A stretch of DNA of 9,675 nucleotides from CAYSHJ01 sp964589725 (GTDB lineage: Bacteria; Planctomycetota; Planctomycetia; Planctomycetales; Planctomycetaceae): the NCBI GenBank assembly GCA_964589725.1, contig CAZPUJ010000450.1, positions 1 through 9,675 of the forward strand. Direction: 5' to 3'. The translations under genes were made by a program, and so were the position numbers. Position 1 is the first letter of the stretch, and the number at the start of each line of letters is the position of its first letter. The notes beneath the pieces are model-generated. The model was given only the letters and a program-made list of their open reading frames with translations. It made no database searches and was not told the origin of the DNA. Below are positions 1 to 5,597 of this stretch, piece by piece.

Positions 1-570
1 TTTTCCTTGGCGCGCGAGTTCCGTCAAGTCGCGACCAAAGCTGTCGAGCGCAGGGGTCTTGCTCTTGCCCCCTTGCTTCTGCGTGCCGCCACCACCCGAG
101 GGAGCACGTTCGGTCGGCTCGCCCCCTTCGACGCCGTGACCCAACAGATTGAGCACCTCTTCGCGGACGTCTTCCAGCTTGAGGCCGAGGTTCATCAGCA
201 CCTGAGCCGCGACCCCCTCTTGTTCACGCAGCAGGCCGAGCAACAGATGTTCCGTGCCGACATAGTTGTGGTTCAGGTTGCGAGCCTCTTCCATCGCGTA
301 CTCGATGACCTTTTTGGCTCGCGGCGTTTGCGGCAGCTTGCCCATCGTGACCATGTCCGGTCCCGATTGGACGATCTTTTCGACTTCCAGGCGAATTTTG
401 CGAAGGTCGACATCCAGTCGCTTAAGCACATTCGCGGCCACCCCGGAACCTTCTTTGACCAACCCCAGTAGCACATGCTCAGTGCCGATGTACTCGTGGT
501 TGAAGCGTTGAGCTTCTTGGTTGGCTAACTGCATCACCTTGCGAGCACGGTCGGTGAATCGTTCGTACAT
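1..570 (-). CDS. clpC: ATP-dependent Clp protease ATP-binding subunit ClpC, N-terminal part (runs off left edge)
   Basis: ClpC is a cytoplasmic AAA+ unfoldase that feeds substrates to the ClpP peptidase. The 190 codons seen here hold the double Clp N domain: repeat 1 at residues 1-70 (starts MYERFTDRARKVMQLANQEA, with GTEHVLLGLV) and repeat 2 at about 82-146 (PRAKKVIEYAMEEA, GTEHLLLGLLRE). A Gly/Ser/Lys-rich linker follows, then ALDSFGRDLTELARQGK, the invariant lead-in to the first AAA+ module. Walker A and the rest of the protein lie outside the window. The start is firm: ATG at 570-568 has GAGGAG at 583-578, seven bases upstream, and MYERFT is the canonical ClpC N-terminus. The residues between the two repeats (PDMVTMGKLPQTPRAKKVIEY) are typical of ClpC and distinguish it from ClpB. 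The gene is transcribed leftwards, and upstream lies a long gene-free region with a tandem TGTCAAA motif at 621-635. No sign of damage. Confidence 0.96.
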   Translation of the reverse strand, partial: MYERFTDRARKVMQLANQEAQRFNHEYIGTEHVLLGLVKEGSGVAANVLKRLDVDLRKIRLEVEKIVQSGPDMVTMGKLPQTPRAKKVIEYAMEEARNLNHNYVGTEHLLLGLLREQEGVAAQVLMNLGLKLEDVREEVLNLLGHGVEGGEPTERAPSGGGGTQKQGGKSKTPALDSFGRDLTELARQGK

Positions 571-918
571 TCCATTTCTCCTCGGCTGTTGCGCGTCGGC
601 TGTCGCCCACGTCGCGGTGATGTCAAAGTGTCAAACGGGCATTGCTCGCTTGCGATTTCGCCCGTCCCGCCGTCTCCAAACTCCGTCCCAGAGTCTAGTT
701 CTTGAATTCGTTCCAAGCGGCCGGTACTTCGCAAACCAAATTTGGCAGTCACCCCATCAGGCTGCACAACCCAGGCCGTCGTCACGATTTTTCCAGTTTT
801 GAGGTCTTCGGCTCCGTATCTTCCAGCGACCAACGCCGATACCGACCGCCAGCCAACACACCAGCCGTTAACCCGGATTGCTCACCGTCCTGGGATTTCC
901 ATGACAGTGTGTTTCACT
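571..918. other. Gene-free region upstream of clpC
   Basis: No convincing protein is encoded here on either strand; the open frames have no recognisable motifs and mostly mirror one another. It should contain the clpC promoter and leader. Apart from the clpC ribosome binding site (583-578) and the tandem heptamer at 621-635, I see no clear sigma-70 promoter, riboswitch or RNA gene. Confidence 0.6.
621..635. promoter_or_regulatory. Tandem TGTCAAA heptamer upstream of clpC (possible operator or -35 element)
   Basis: TGTCAAA occurs twice (621-627 and 629-635) with a one-base spacer, 51-65 bases upstream of the clpC start. Read on the clpC strand it gives TTTGACA twice, so each copy contains a perfect -35 hexamer (TTGACA). 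I see no matching -10 at 16-18 bases from either copy. The heptamer resembles one half of the Firmicutes CtsR operator (RGTCAAA, normally a tandem pair with a three-base spacer). The spacing differs here and no CtsR gene is visible, so a functional assignment is speculative. Confidence 0.25.
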
Positions 919-979
919 CTAGCCCGACGCGCAAGCGAGGGAAACTTGTTGCCCGTCCCTCGCTTGCGCGTCGGGCTAG
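919..979. repeat. Perfect 24-bp inverted repeat, REP-like palindromic element
   Basis: Arms 919-942 and 956-979 are exact reverse complements over 24 bases (core AGCCCGACGCGCAAGCGAGG), separated by a 13-base loop at 943-955. Neither flank extends the pairing. There is no T-run, so it is not a canonical intrinsic terminator, although it could stop or stabilise the transcript of the small gene ending at 1346. Palindromes starting with this core are, from memory, scattered through planctomycete genomes. I read it as a dispersed REP- or MITE-like element. Confidence 0.85.
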
Positions 980-1345
980 TTTGGATTAGTGCGCAATTCG
1001 GATTAAACCGATGCCGCCAACTGGCCAGGCTATTCAAGAATTTCCAACTCAAGGTCTTTTATTCTTATTCGCTTTTGGTTCTGTATCGCGCGCGAAGTGT
1101 AGTCCTGGACCAGAAGTGCGACAAGGTGTGCATTTCAAGACTCACGGTGTCGCATGCAGCACGAGGACGTCTTTTCCCAACGCGCCCTGGCAGACGCTGA
1201 GATGCGAGCAGTCGACGTTGCTTCCCGGTTGGTGTAGGCAGCCGGGTGTGCGGCAGTGGAATCGGTTCACTTGTTGTGGACGTTCGCGGTGTATGAGGCA
1301 CTTGCTGCGAACCGGCGGCGACGGATTGGCATTCAGGCAGGATCC
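980..1345. other. Gene-free region downstream of the small Clp N gene
   Basis: No gene recognised on either strand. The only notable string is CAACTGGCCAGGCTATTCAA at 1018-1037, which matches 1866-1885 at 17 of 20 positions. The second copy lies upstream of the small Clp N gene, so the pair may be a trace of a segmental duplication. The longer open frames crossing this stretch are out of frame with, or antisense to, the small gene and have no domain signature. Confidence 0.55.
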
Positions 1346-1567
1346 CTATTCGCCTTCGCCGAGACCTAGCAAATCGAGCACCTCTTTGCGGACGTCTTCC
1401 AACTTCAAGCCCAGTTTCATCAACACTTGAGCTCCAACGCCCTCTGGCACTCGCAGCAGGCCGAGCAACAGATGCTGGGTGTCGATGTACTCGTGGTTCC
1501 AGCGCTGAGCCTCCTGGTTGGCCAACCGCATCACCTTGCGAGCTCGATCGGTGAATCGTTCGTACAT
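1346..1567 (-). CDS. Stand-alone single-repeat Clp N-domain protein (73 aa), ClpC-derived
   Basis: A complete 73-residue protein carrying one Clp N repeat and nothing else; it has no AAA+ module, so it cannot be an unfoldase. Residues 1-29 match ClpC repeat 1 (MYERFTDRARKVM.LANQEA...NHEYI). Residues 32-70 match ClpC repeat 2 at ClpC residues 108-146 (HLLLGLLR..EGV.AQVLM.LGLKLEDVR.EVL.LLG). It therefore reads as a ClpC N domain with 76 residues deleted in frame between equivalent positions of the two repeats. DNA agrees: a 20-base identity at the start with clpC repeat 1, and a 23-base identity starting at the CATCTG codon pair with repeat 2. The start ATG 1567-1565 has AAGGGG at 1580-1575, seven bases upstream, the same spacing as clpC. 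A decoy, adaptor or regulator of ClpC is plausible, by analogy with actinobacterial ClpC2 or plant ClpT (inference). It could also be a decaying fragment, but the intact frame and ribosome site argue for expression. Confidence 0.85.
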   Translation of the reverse strand: MYERFTDRARKVMRLANQEAQRWNHEYIDTQHLLLGLLRVPEGVGAQVLMKLGLKLEDVRKEVLDLLGLGEGE

Positions 1568-1945
1568 TTCGTTTCCCCTTGGTTTGCCTCGAGCCGGTCG
1601 AAGGCAACGCCGCGTTGACGCCTCGCTGCCGCCGACAAATCACCGTCACGTTTTCTGCTCAGTGACATCCAGATTCCGTCGCGCATAGTGTTCGATTTGG
1701 CCAAGCGTCTGGCAACTCGATATTGCGAAACACAAGGAATCCCGTCAGTCTCGACAGGCCGCGCCGTATTGGATTTCATTTGAATTTGAATTCGAAGCGT
1801 CTGAGACGGCGAGTTGTTTCAGGCATCGCTTTGTTAAACGAGACCAGCAATTGAACCCCTGCGTTCAACTGGCCAAACTGTTCAATGGCTCAATTTGAAA
1901 TTCACAGACGCGAACGAATTCCTGGTGTGTCGTTGAGATTGGCCA
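1568..1945. other. Gene-free region between the divergent small Clp N gene and thiE
   Basis: No gene recognised. It includes the ribosome binding site of the leftward small gene (1575-1580) and an AT-richer patch around 1770-1800 that could hold promoters. I could not pick a convincing -35/-10 pair in either direction. CTGAGA at 1801-1806 is not part of a recognisable TPP riboswitch. CAACTGGCCAAACTGTTCAA at 1866-1885 resembles 1018-1037. Confidence 0.55.
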
Positions 1946-2161
1946 CCGTCGGGCTCGTCCCGGCGGAGCCCTGACTGGAGAGCTACCAAACACCGTTTCT
2001 CTTGGCGTGAGGCTCTCCGTGGGGCTTGTCCCCACGGGAGCAACGATTCCGAAGCTAACCAGTCATTCGCTCCGTGGGAACAAGTCCCACGGGGGCGAGG
2101 TCAGCGTGGCTGCGGCATCGGTAGCCGGCCAGTCACGGCTCCGTTGGGACAAGCCCAACGG
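1946..2161. repeat. Array of four 21-nt hairpin repeats
   Basis: Four copies share an 8-bp stem and a 5-base loop. Copy 1 (1946-1966): CCGTCGGG/CCCGGCGG, loop CTCGT. Copy 2 (2017-2037): CCGTGGGG/CCCCACGG, loop CTTGT. Copy 3 (2072-2092): CCGTGGGA/TCCCACGG, loop ACAAG. Copy 4 (2141-2161): CCGTTGGG/CCCAACGG, loop ACAAG. Stems are fully paired; copy 1 uses one G-T wobble. Start-to-start distances are 71, 55 and 69 bases. The loops of copies 1-2 and 3-4 are reverse complements of each other, so the array is two copies in each orientation. Flanking GCT...GGGGC extends the pairing with small mismatches in copies 3 and 4. No T-tracts follow, so these are not simple terminators. They resemble REP elements; they lie upstream of thiE and could shape its leader RNA if transcription starts before them. 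Confidence 0.85.
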
Positions 2162-2276
2162 GGGCCTCGGGTGTTCGCACCTGGAATTCGTTAGTGTCAG
2201 GAAATTCAAAAACTCAGTCGTGGACGAGCATCGGGCCGTGCCAACCCGATCCTCTCATTGCTGCGGATGGGACGCT

Positions 2277-3818
2277 ATGTCGGACTCTGGATTGACGCCG
2301 GGAGCGATGCGAGCACTCGAAGCCGCCGGCGGGATCGCGTGGGCCGCCGGAGCGGTCGGGGTCGAGCCAACGCACTTGCTCTGGGCGCTGACGCTGGACG
2401 AAACGCGAGCGTCCGACCTGATGCGGCGAAGCGGAATTGATGCCGACAAGTTGGCGACGGCGTTTCCGCAGCCACCCAATCTCGCGGCGACTTTGCAACC
2501 ACCCGTTCCGGTGCCGCTGAGTCCGACGTTGTCGGATGTGTTGATCGAAGCTCGCACGTTGGTCGCGCGGATGGGCGTCGAGCCGTCGGTCGGCACCGAG
2601 CATTTGTTGTCGGCGCTGGCGATGGTTGACGATGCGATCGGCTGCTTCTTCGATCAATTCGGGATCGGGCCGAATCGAATCGTTCAGCAAGTGGCTAAAG
2701 ACGCCGGCATCCCGACGGAGCCGTTGCCGGTGGAGTTCAAAATCCGCTGGCAGGCGCCGACGGAGACCGATCACACCGACACCCTGCGAGTGCTTGACGC
2801 CGCCGCCAATCGTGCTCGCGAAGGTCTGCGCGTCGTCGAAGACTTCGTCCGGTTCTCGCTCGACGATGCGCATCTGTCGCGGCTGCTGAAAGAATTGCGG
2901 CACGAACTGACCGAACGATTGCAGACGCTCGATCGGCTGGGCCTGGTGGCATCGCGAGACACGCCGGGCGATGTCGGTACTCGAATCAAAACGGCTCGCG
3001 AACAGATACGTCGGCTGCCTCAAGACATCGTGCAAGCGAATTGCCGTCGTGTCGAAGAAGCACTCCGCACACTCGAAGAGTTTTCTAAACTCGTCGCGTC
3101 ACGGCTGGCCGATCCTCAGTTGCCGGCGCATCTGGAACAACTCCGTTATCGTCTCTACACCATCGAGAAAGCGTTGGCCGCGACGCTGGCTGCGTGTGAT
3201 CGGCTCGCCAGTTGCGATCTGTACTTGTTGGCCACCGATTCGCTGTGCCATCACGGCATCGGCCCGGCCGTGCGAGAGGCTCTGGCCGTGGGAGTCGGCC
3301 TCGTGCAGCTTCGCGAAAAAGATGCCAGCGACCGACGGATCATCGAACTCGGCGGGCGCGTGCGTGAATGGACTCACCAGGCCGGTGCGCTTTTCATCAT
3401 GAATGATCGAGCCGACATCGCCGTGTCGACCGATGCCGATGGAGTCCACGTCGGCCAAAACGAACTCTCCGTGCGCGATGCCCGCCGCATCGTTGGCCCG
3501 CATCGCTTGATCGGCGTCTCGACGCACACGATTGAGCAAGCCCGGCAAGCAGTGCTCGACGGAGCCGACTACCTCGGCGTCGGCCCGGTCTTCACGTCCG
3601 GCACCAAATCGTTTGAGCAACTCGCCGGATTGGACTTCGTTCGCCAAGTCGCCGCCGAGATCACTCTTCCCTGGTTCGCGATCGGCGGCATCTCGCTCGA
3701 CAACATTGACGACGCGAAGTCCGCCGGCGCGCGTCGCGTCGCGGTGAGCGGTGCGATCTGTCGCTCACCGACGCCAGGACGGACGGCGGAGGAAATCCTT
3801 GGTCTCTTGAAGGGTTGA
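2277..3818 (+). CDS. thiE: Clp N domain - ThiD2 - ThiE fusion: thiamine-phosphate synthase with N-terminal extensions (513 aa)
   Basis: The C-terminal domain (about 313-511) is thiamine-phosphate synthase, which joins HMP-PP and the thiazole phosphate to give thiamine monophosphate in the cytoplasm. Motifs seen: QLREK 344-348, MNDRADIA 375-382, DGVHVGQ 388-394, GVSTH 413-417, GVGPVFTSGTK 434-444, FAIGGI 467-472 and VSGAI 490-494. Residues about 170-305 match ThiD2, a helical HMP-P kinase family often fused to ThiE (NRAREGLRVVEDFVRF 178-193; CRRVEEALRTLEEF 256-269), so kinase and synthase steps sit on one chain. Residues about 6-140 look like two Clp N repeats (VEPTHLLWAL 29-38; VGTEHLLSAL 105-114), joined by a Pro-rich linker (64-80). 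The ATG at 2277 with GGATGGG five bases upstream is preferred. An in-frame ATG at 2007 would add 90 residues translated from hairpin repeats. GTG at 2730 could start a form without Clp N. Fusion calls: ThiE certain, ThiD2 strong, Clp N good. Confidence 0.9.
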   Translation: MSDSGLTPGAMRALEAAGGIAWAAGAVGVEPTHLLWALTLDETRASDLMRRSGIDADKLATAFPQPPNLAATLQPPVPVPLSPTLSDVLIEARTLVARMGVEPSVGTEHLLSALAMVDDAIGCFFDQFGIGPNRIVQQVAKDAGIPTEPLPVEFKIRWQAPTETDHTDTLRVLDAAANRAREGLRVVEDFVRFSLDDAHLSRLLKELRHELTERLQTLDRLGLVASRDTPGDVGTRIKTAREQIRRLPQDIVQANCRRVEEALRTLEEFSKLVASRLADPQLPAHLEQLRYRLYTIEKALAATLAACDRLASCDLYLLATDSLCHHGIGPAVREALAVGVGLVQLREKDASDRRIIELGGRVREWTHQAGALFIMNDRADIAVSTDADGVHVGQNELSVRDARRIVGPHRLIGVSTHTIEQARQAVLDGADYLGVGPVFTSGTKSFEQLAGLDFVRQVAAEITLPWFAIGGISLDNIDDAKSAGARRVAVSGAICRSPTPGRTAEEILGLLKG

Positions 3819-3853
3819 ATTGAATCTCCTGCACACGTTCGTATTTCTGGTCC

Positions 3854-3877
3854 CCTCTCCCCCGATGCGGGGAGAGG
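3854..3877. repeat. Hairpin repeat in the convergent gap between thiE and the DUF1501 gene
   Basis: A 9-bp perfect stem, CCTCTCCCC at 3854-3862 with GGGGAGAGG at 3869-3877, and a six-base loop. It lies between two converging stop codons (3818 and 3992). It could act as a two-way transcription stop, but there is no T-tract on either side. The stem resembles the CCCTCTCCC/GGGAGAGGG stem at 7841-7861 inside hrpA, so it is probably one more copy of a dispersed palindromic element. Confidence 0.7.
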
Positions 3878-3991
3878 TGCTCGGTGAATCTTGTGTGGCT
3901 TACGGGTTCATCTGCTGTGGCCGAGACGATCAAGCAGCACGACAACAAAACAGGACGCGCATCGTGACGGGACGCATGGAGGCTCCAAAGG

Positions 3992-5437
3992 CTACGCGAA
4001 CAACTCGTGCAGCGGCTCGCCACCCTGCATGATCGGCACTGGGCGGCCGAGAGCATCGTGAATGCGCGCTTCAGGCGAGATGCCGAGTGCGTGAAAAATC
4101 GTGGCGGCGAGGTTCTCGGGGCTGACGGAATGATCAGCGGGAAACGCGGCGTCTTTGTCCGAGCGGCCGTAGGTGATGCCGCCGCGAATGCCCGCTCCGG
4201 CCAGCATGGCGGGGAAGCAGTAGCTCCAGTGACCGCGGCCCCACGTCGAGTTGCCTCGCGGCGTGCGGCCCATCTCGCCCAGGCACACGACCAGCGTTTC
4301 GTCGAGCAATCCGCGATCGTTCATGTCTTCGAGCAGCGCCGATACCGATTGGTCGAGTCCGGGCAGCAGGTACTTGTCAACGTCGTTTGAGTGAATGTGG
4401 CTGTCCCAGCTATATCCGTCGGGAGCGTCCCATAGCACGGTCACGAAACGAGCTCCGGCTTCGATCATACGTCGTCCCATCAGCACCGACTGGCCAAACA
4501 GATGCCGGCCGTAGCGATCGCGCAGGGTCGCCGATTCGCGGCAAATATCGAATGCGGCACGCATCTTCTCCGACGTGACGAGAGCCAGCGCACGTTCGCG
4601 CGTGCGGTCGAATTCGAATGCGGCTCGCGACTGATCGAGCTGTCGTCGACCCGCATCGAACTGTTCCAGCAAACTCACGCGGCGGACCAATCGGTCGACC
4701 GACAGTGCGGCATGAGTTTCGACGCCGTGAATCCGGAAGTCCAATTCCGCATCATCGCAATTGCGGAAGTAAGGATTGTCTTTTGCGTCACGCTTGGCGA
4801 TCGTGGTCGCCAACGCGTCGTAGGACCGACCCAACCAACCGGCGTACTGCCCCAGTCGGTCATAGCCCTGAATATGTCCACAACGATTCGGCAGATACAC
4901 ATAGCTCGGGAAGTCCCGCCGCTGATCTGATGGACGCCGCTGATCCGTACGCTGATCGAGGTACTCCAACACGGAGCCGAACGCCGGCCAGTCCTTCTCT
5001 GTCGCGTTGACTTTCGCCGCGCCGCGCTCCGCAGGAGGCATCTCATGGCCCGTCTGGATGAGATGGCAGGCGTTGTGATCGTTCTGCCCATGCGTCAGCG
5101 TGCGAATGACGGCGTACTTGTCCGACAGAGCTGCCAATTTGGGGAGATGCTCGCACACGCGCAAACCGGACGTCCGCGATGCGATCGGCTGATACGGCCC
5201 ACGAATCTCGGCGGGAGCCTCCGGCTTCATGTCGAATGTTTCGAGCTGGCTGGGGCCACCGAACAGAAACAGAAACAAGACCGACTTGGCCCGCGGCCTG
5301 ACGACCGCTCCGGCCTCTTCCGCCGCGAGCAGTTTGGGCAAGCTGGTTCCCAGCAAACCCGCGCCCGCCGCGCGAATCACGTCTCGTCGCAGCATCCCGC
5401 TACAAACGCGCTGCGACTGGCCTTGAAGGCTCAGCAT
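3992..5437 (-). CDS. DUF1501 domain-containing protein with Tat-type signal (481 aa)
   Basis: Member of the DUF1501 family (PF07394), related to the sulfatase/alkaline phosphatase fold and greatly expanded in planctomycetes; the substrate is unknown. An N-terminal export signal is visible: twin Arg in LRRDVIRAAGAGLLG (16-30), a hydrophobic stretch, then LLAAEE, so Tat export is likely. Family motifs follow: LFLFGGPSQLETFDMKPEAP (56-75), GQNDHNACHLIQTGHEMPP (117-135), WDSHIHSND (344-352), LLDETLVVCLGEMGRTP (377-393), GRGHW (400-404), MLAGAGIRGG (411-420), SPENLAATIFHALGI (439-453). Full family length. The start at 5437 is supported by GGGAGG at 5450-5445, seven bases upstream. A possible earlier ATG at 5476 overlaps the predicted -10 box and is rejected. 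A small DQR repeat (DQRTDQRRPSDQRRD, 161-175) comes from an 18-bp DNA micro-repeat at 4917-4957. In planctomycetes these genes often sit beside a cytochrome-like DUF1549/DUF1553 gene; none is present in this window. Confidence 0.93.
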   Translation of the reverse strand: MLSLQGQSQRVCSGMLRRDVIRAAGAGLLGTSLPKLLAAEEAGAVVRPRAKSVLFLFLFGGPSQLETFDMKPEAPAEIRGPYQPIASRTSGLRVCEHLPKLAALSDKYAVIRTLTHGQNDHNACHLIQTGHEMPPAERGAAKVNATEKDWPAFGSVLEYLDQRTDQRRPSDQRRDFPSYVYLPNRCGHIQGYDRLGQYAGWLGRSYDALATTIAKRDAKDNPYFRNCDDAELDFRIHGVETHAALSVDRLVRRVSLLEQFDAGRRQLDQSRAAFEFDRTRERALALVTSEKMRAAFDICRESATLRDRYGRHLFGQSVLMGRRMIEAGARFVTVLWDAPDGYSWDSHIHSNDVDKYLLPGLDQSVSALLEDMNDRGLLDETLVVCLGEMGRTPRGNSTWGRGHWSYCFPAMLAGAGIRGGITYGRSDKDAAFPADHSVSPENLAATIFHALGISPEARIHDALGRPVPIMQGGEPLHELFA

Positions 5438-5444
5438 TGTCGAT

Positions 5445-5450
5445 CCTCCC
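5445..5450 (-). promoter_or_regulatory. Ribosome binding site fixing the DUF1501 start
   Basis: GGGAGG on the minus strand, seven bases before ATG 5437-5435. It is the strongest Shine-Dalgarno match near this gene and selects the 481-residue form over an upstream in-frame ATG. Confidence 0.8.
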
Positions 5451-5474
5451 TCTCGTCGGCAACGTATCCGCACC

Positions 5475-5504
5475 ATGATAAGGCTTCCGAGACATTGACA
5501 TCAA
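5475..5504 (-). promoter_or_regulatory. Predicted sigma-70 type promoter of the DUF1501 gene
   Basis: On the minus strand, TTGATG (5504-5499, four of six to TTGACA), an 18-base spacer and TATCAT (5480-5475, five of six to TATAAT). Transcription would start near 5468, about 30 bases before the ATG at 5437, leaving a short leader with the ribosome binding site. The 160-base gap to the hrpA stop fits an independent transcription unit. Assigned by eye. Confidence 0.5.
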
Positions 5505-5597
5505 CAGGCACCGATCTTTTCGTCCGTCTCAAAAACGGTCGCGGCGTGACCGAAGACTCACTGTGCCGTGACCTCACGCCCATGCGAAACATGTGAC

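Noticed and set aside
534..833. 99-codon minus-strand frame just upstream of and overlapping clpC
   Set aside because: It shares its end with the off-frame reading of the clpC start (CTNDSP), mirrored by a similar off-frame end in 1531-1779; no ribosome site or domain.
742..1430. Open frames on the plus strand across the clpC/mini Clp N intergenic region (742-1200, 1011-1430)
   Set aside because: No domain or plausible start; they cross the palindrome at 919-979 and run antisense into the mini Clp N gene.
1065..1649. 194-codon open frame on the minus strand
   Set aside because: It overlaps the mini Clp N gene out of frame and is rich in Arg/Ser/Pro, as expected of an off-frame reading.
1801..1806. 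CTGAGA upstream of thiE as part of a TPP riboswitch
   Set aside because: The other thi-box elements (a GGGGTGC-like 5' stem, ACCTGATCTGG, GCGnAGGGA) are absent downstream, and the motif is about 470 bases from the start codon.
1946..2161. CRISPR array
   Set aside because: The units are palindromic hairpins in both orientations with unequal 34-50 base gaps and variable stems, not identical direct repeats, and no cas genes are present.
2214..3647. Long antisense frames across thiE (2214-3035, 3099-3647)
   Set aside because: Typical of GC-rich DNA opposite a real gene; the plus strand carries clear ThiE motifs and the antisense proteins have none.
3854..3877. Canonical intrinsic terminator
   Set aside because: Strong stem but no T-tract on either strand; better explained as a REP-like repeat, although it may still stop transcription.
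5435..5476. Upstream ATG at 5476 as the DUF1501 start
   Set aside because: It overlaps the predicted -10 box (5480-5475) and lacks a ribosome site; the ATG at 5437 has GGGAGG at ideal spacing.
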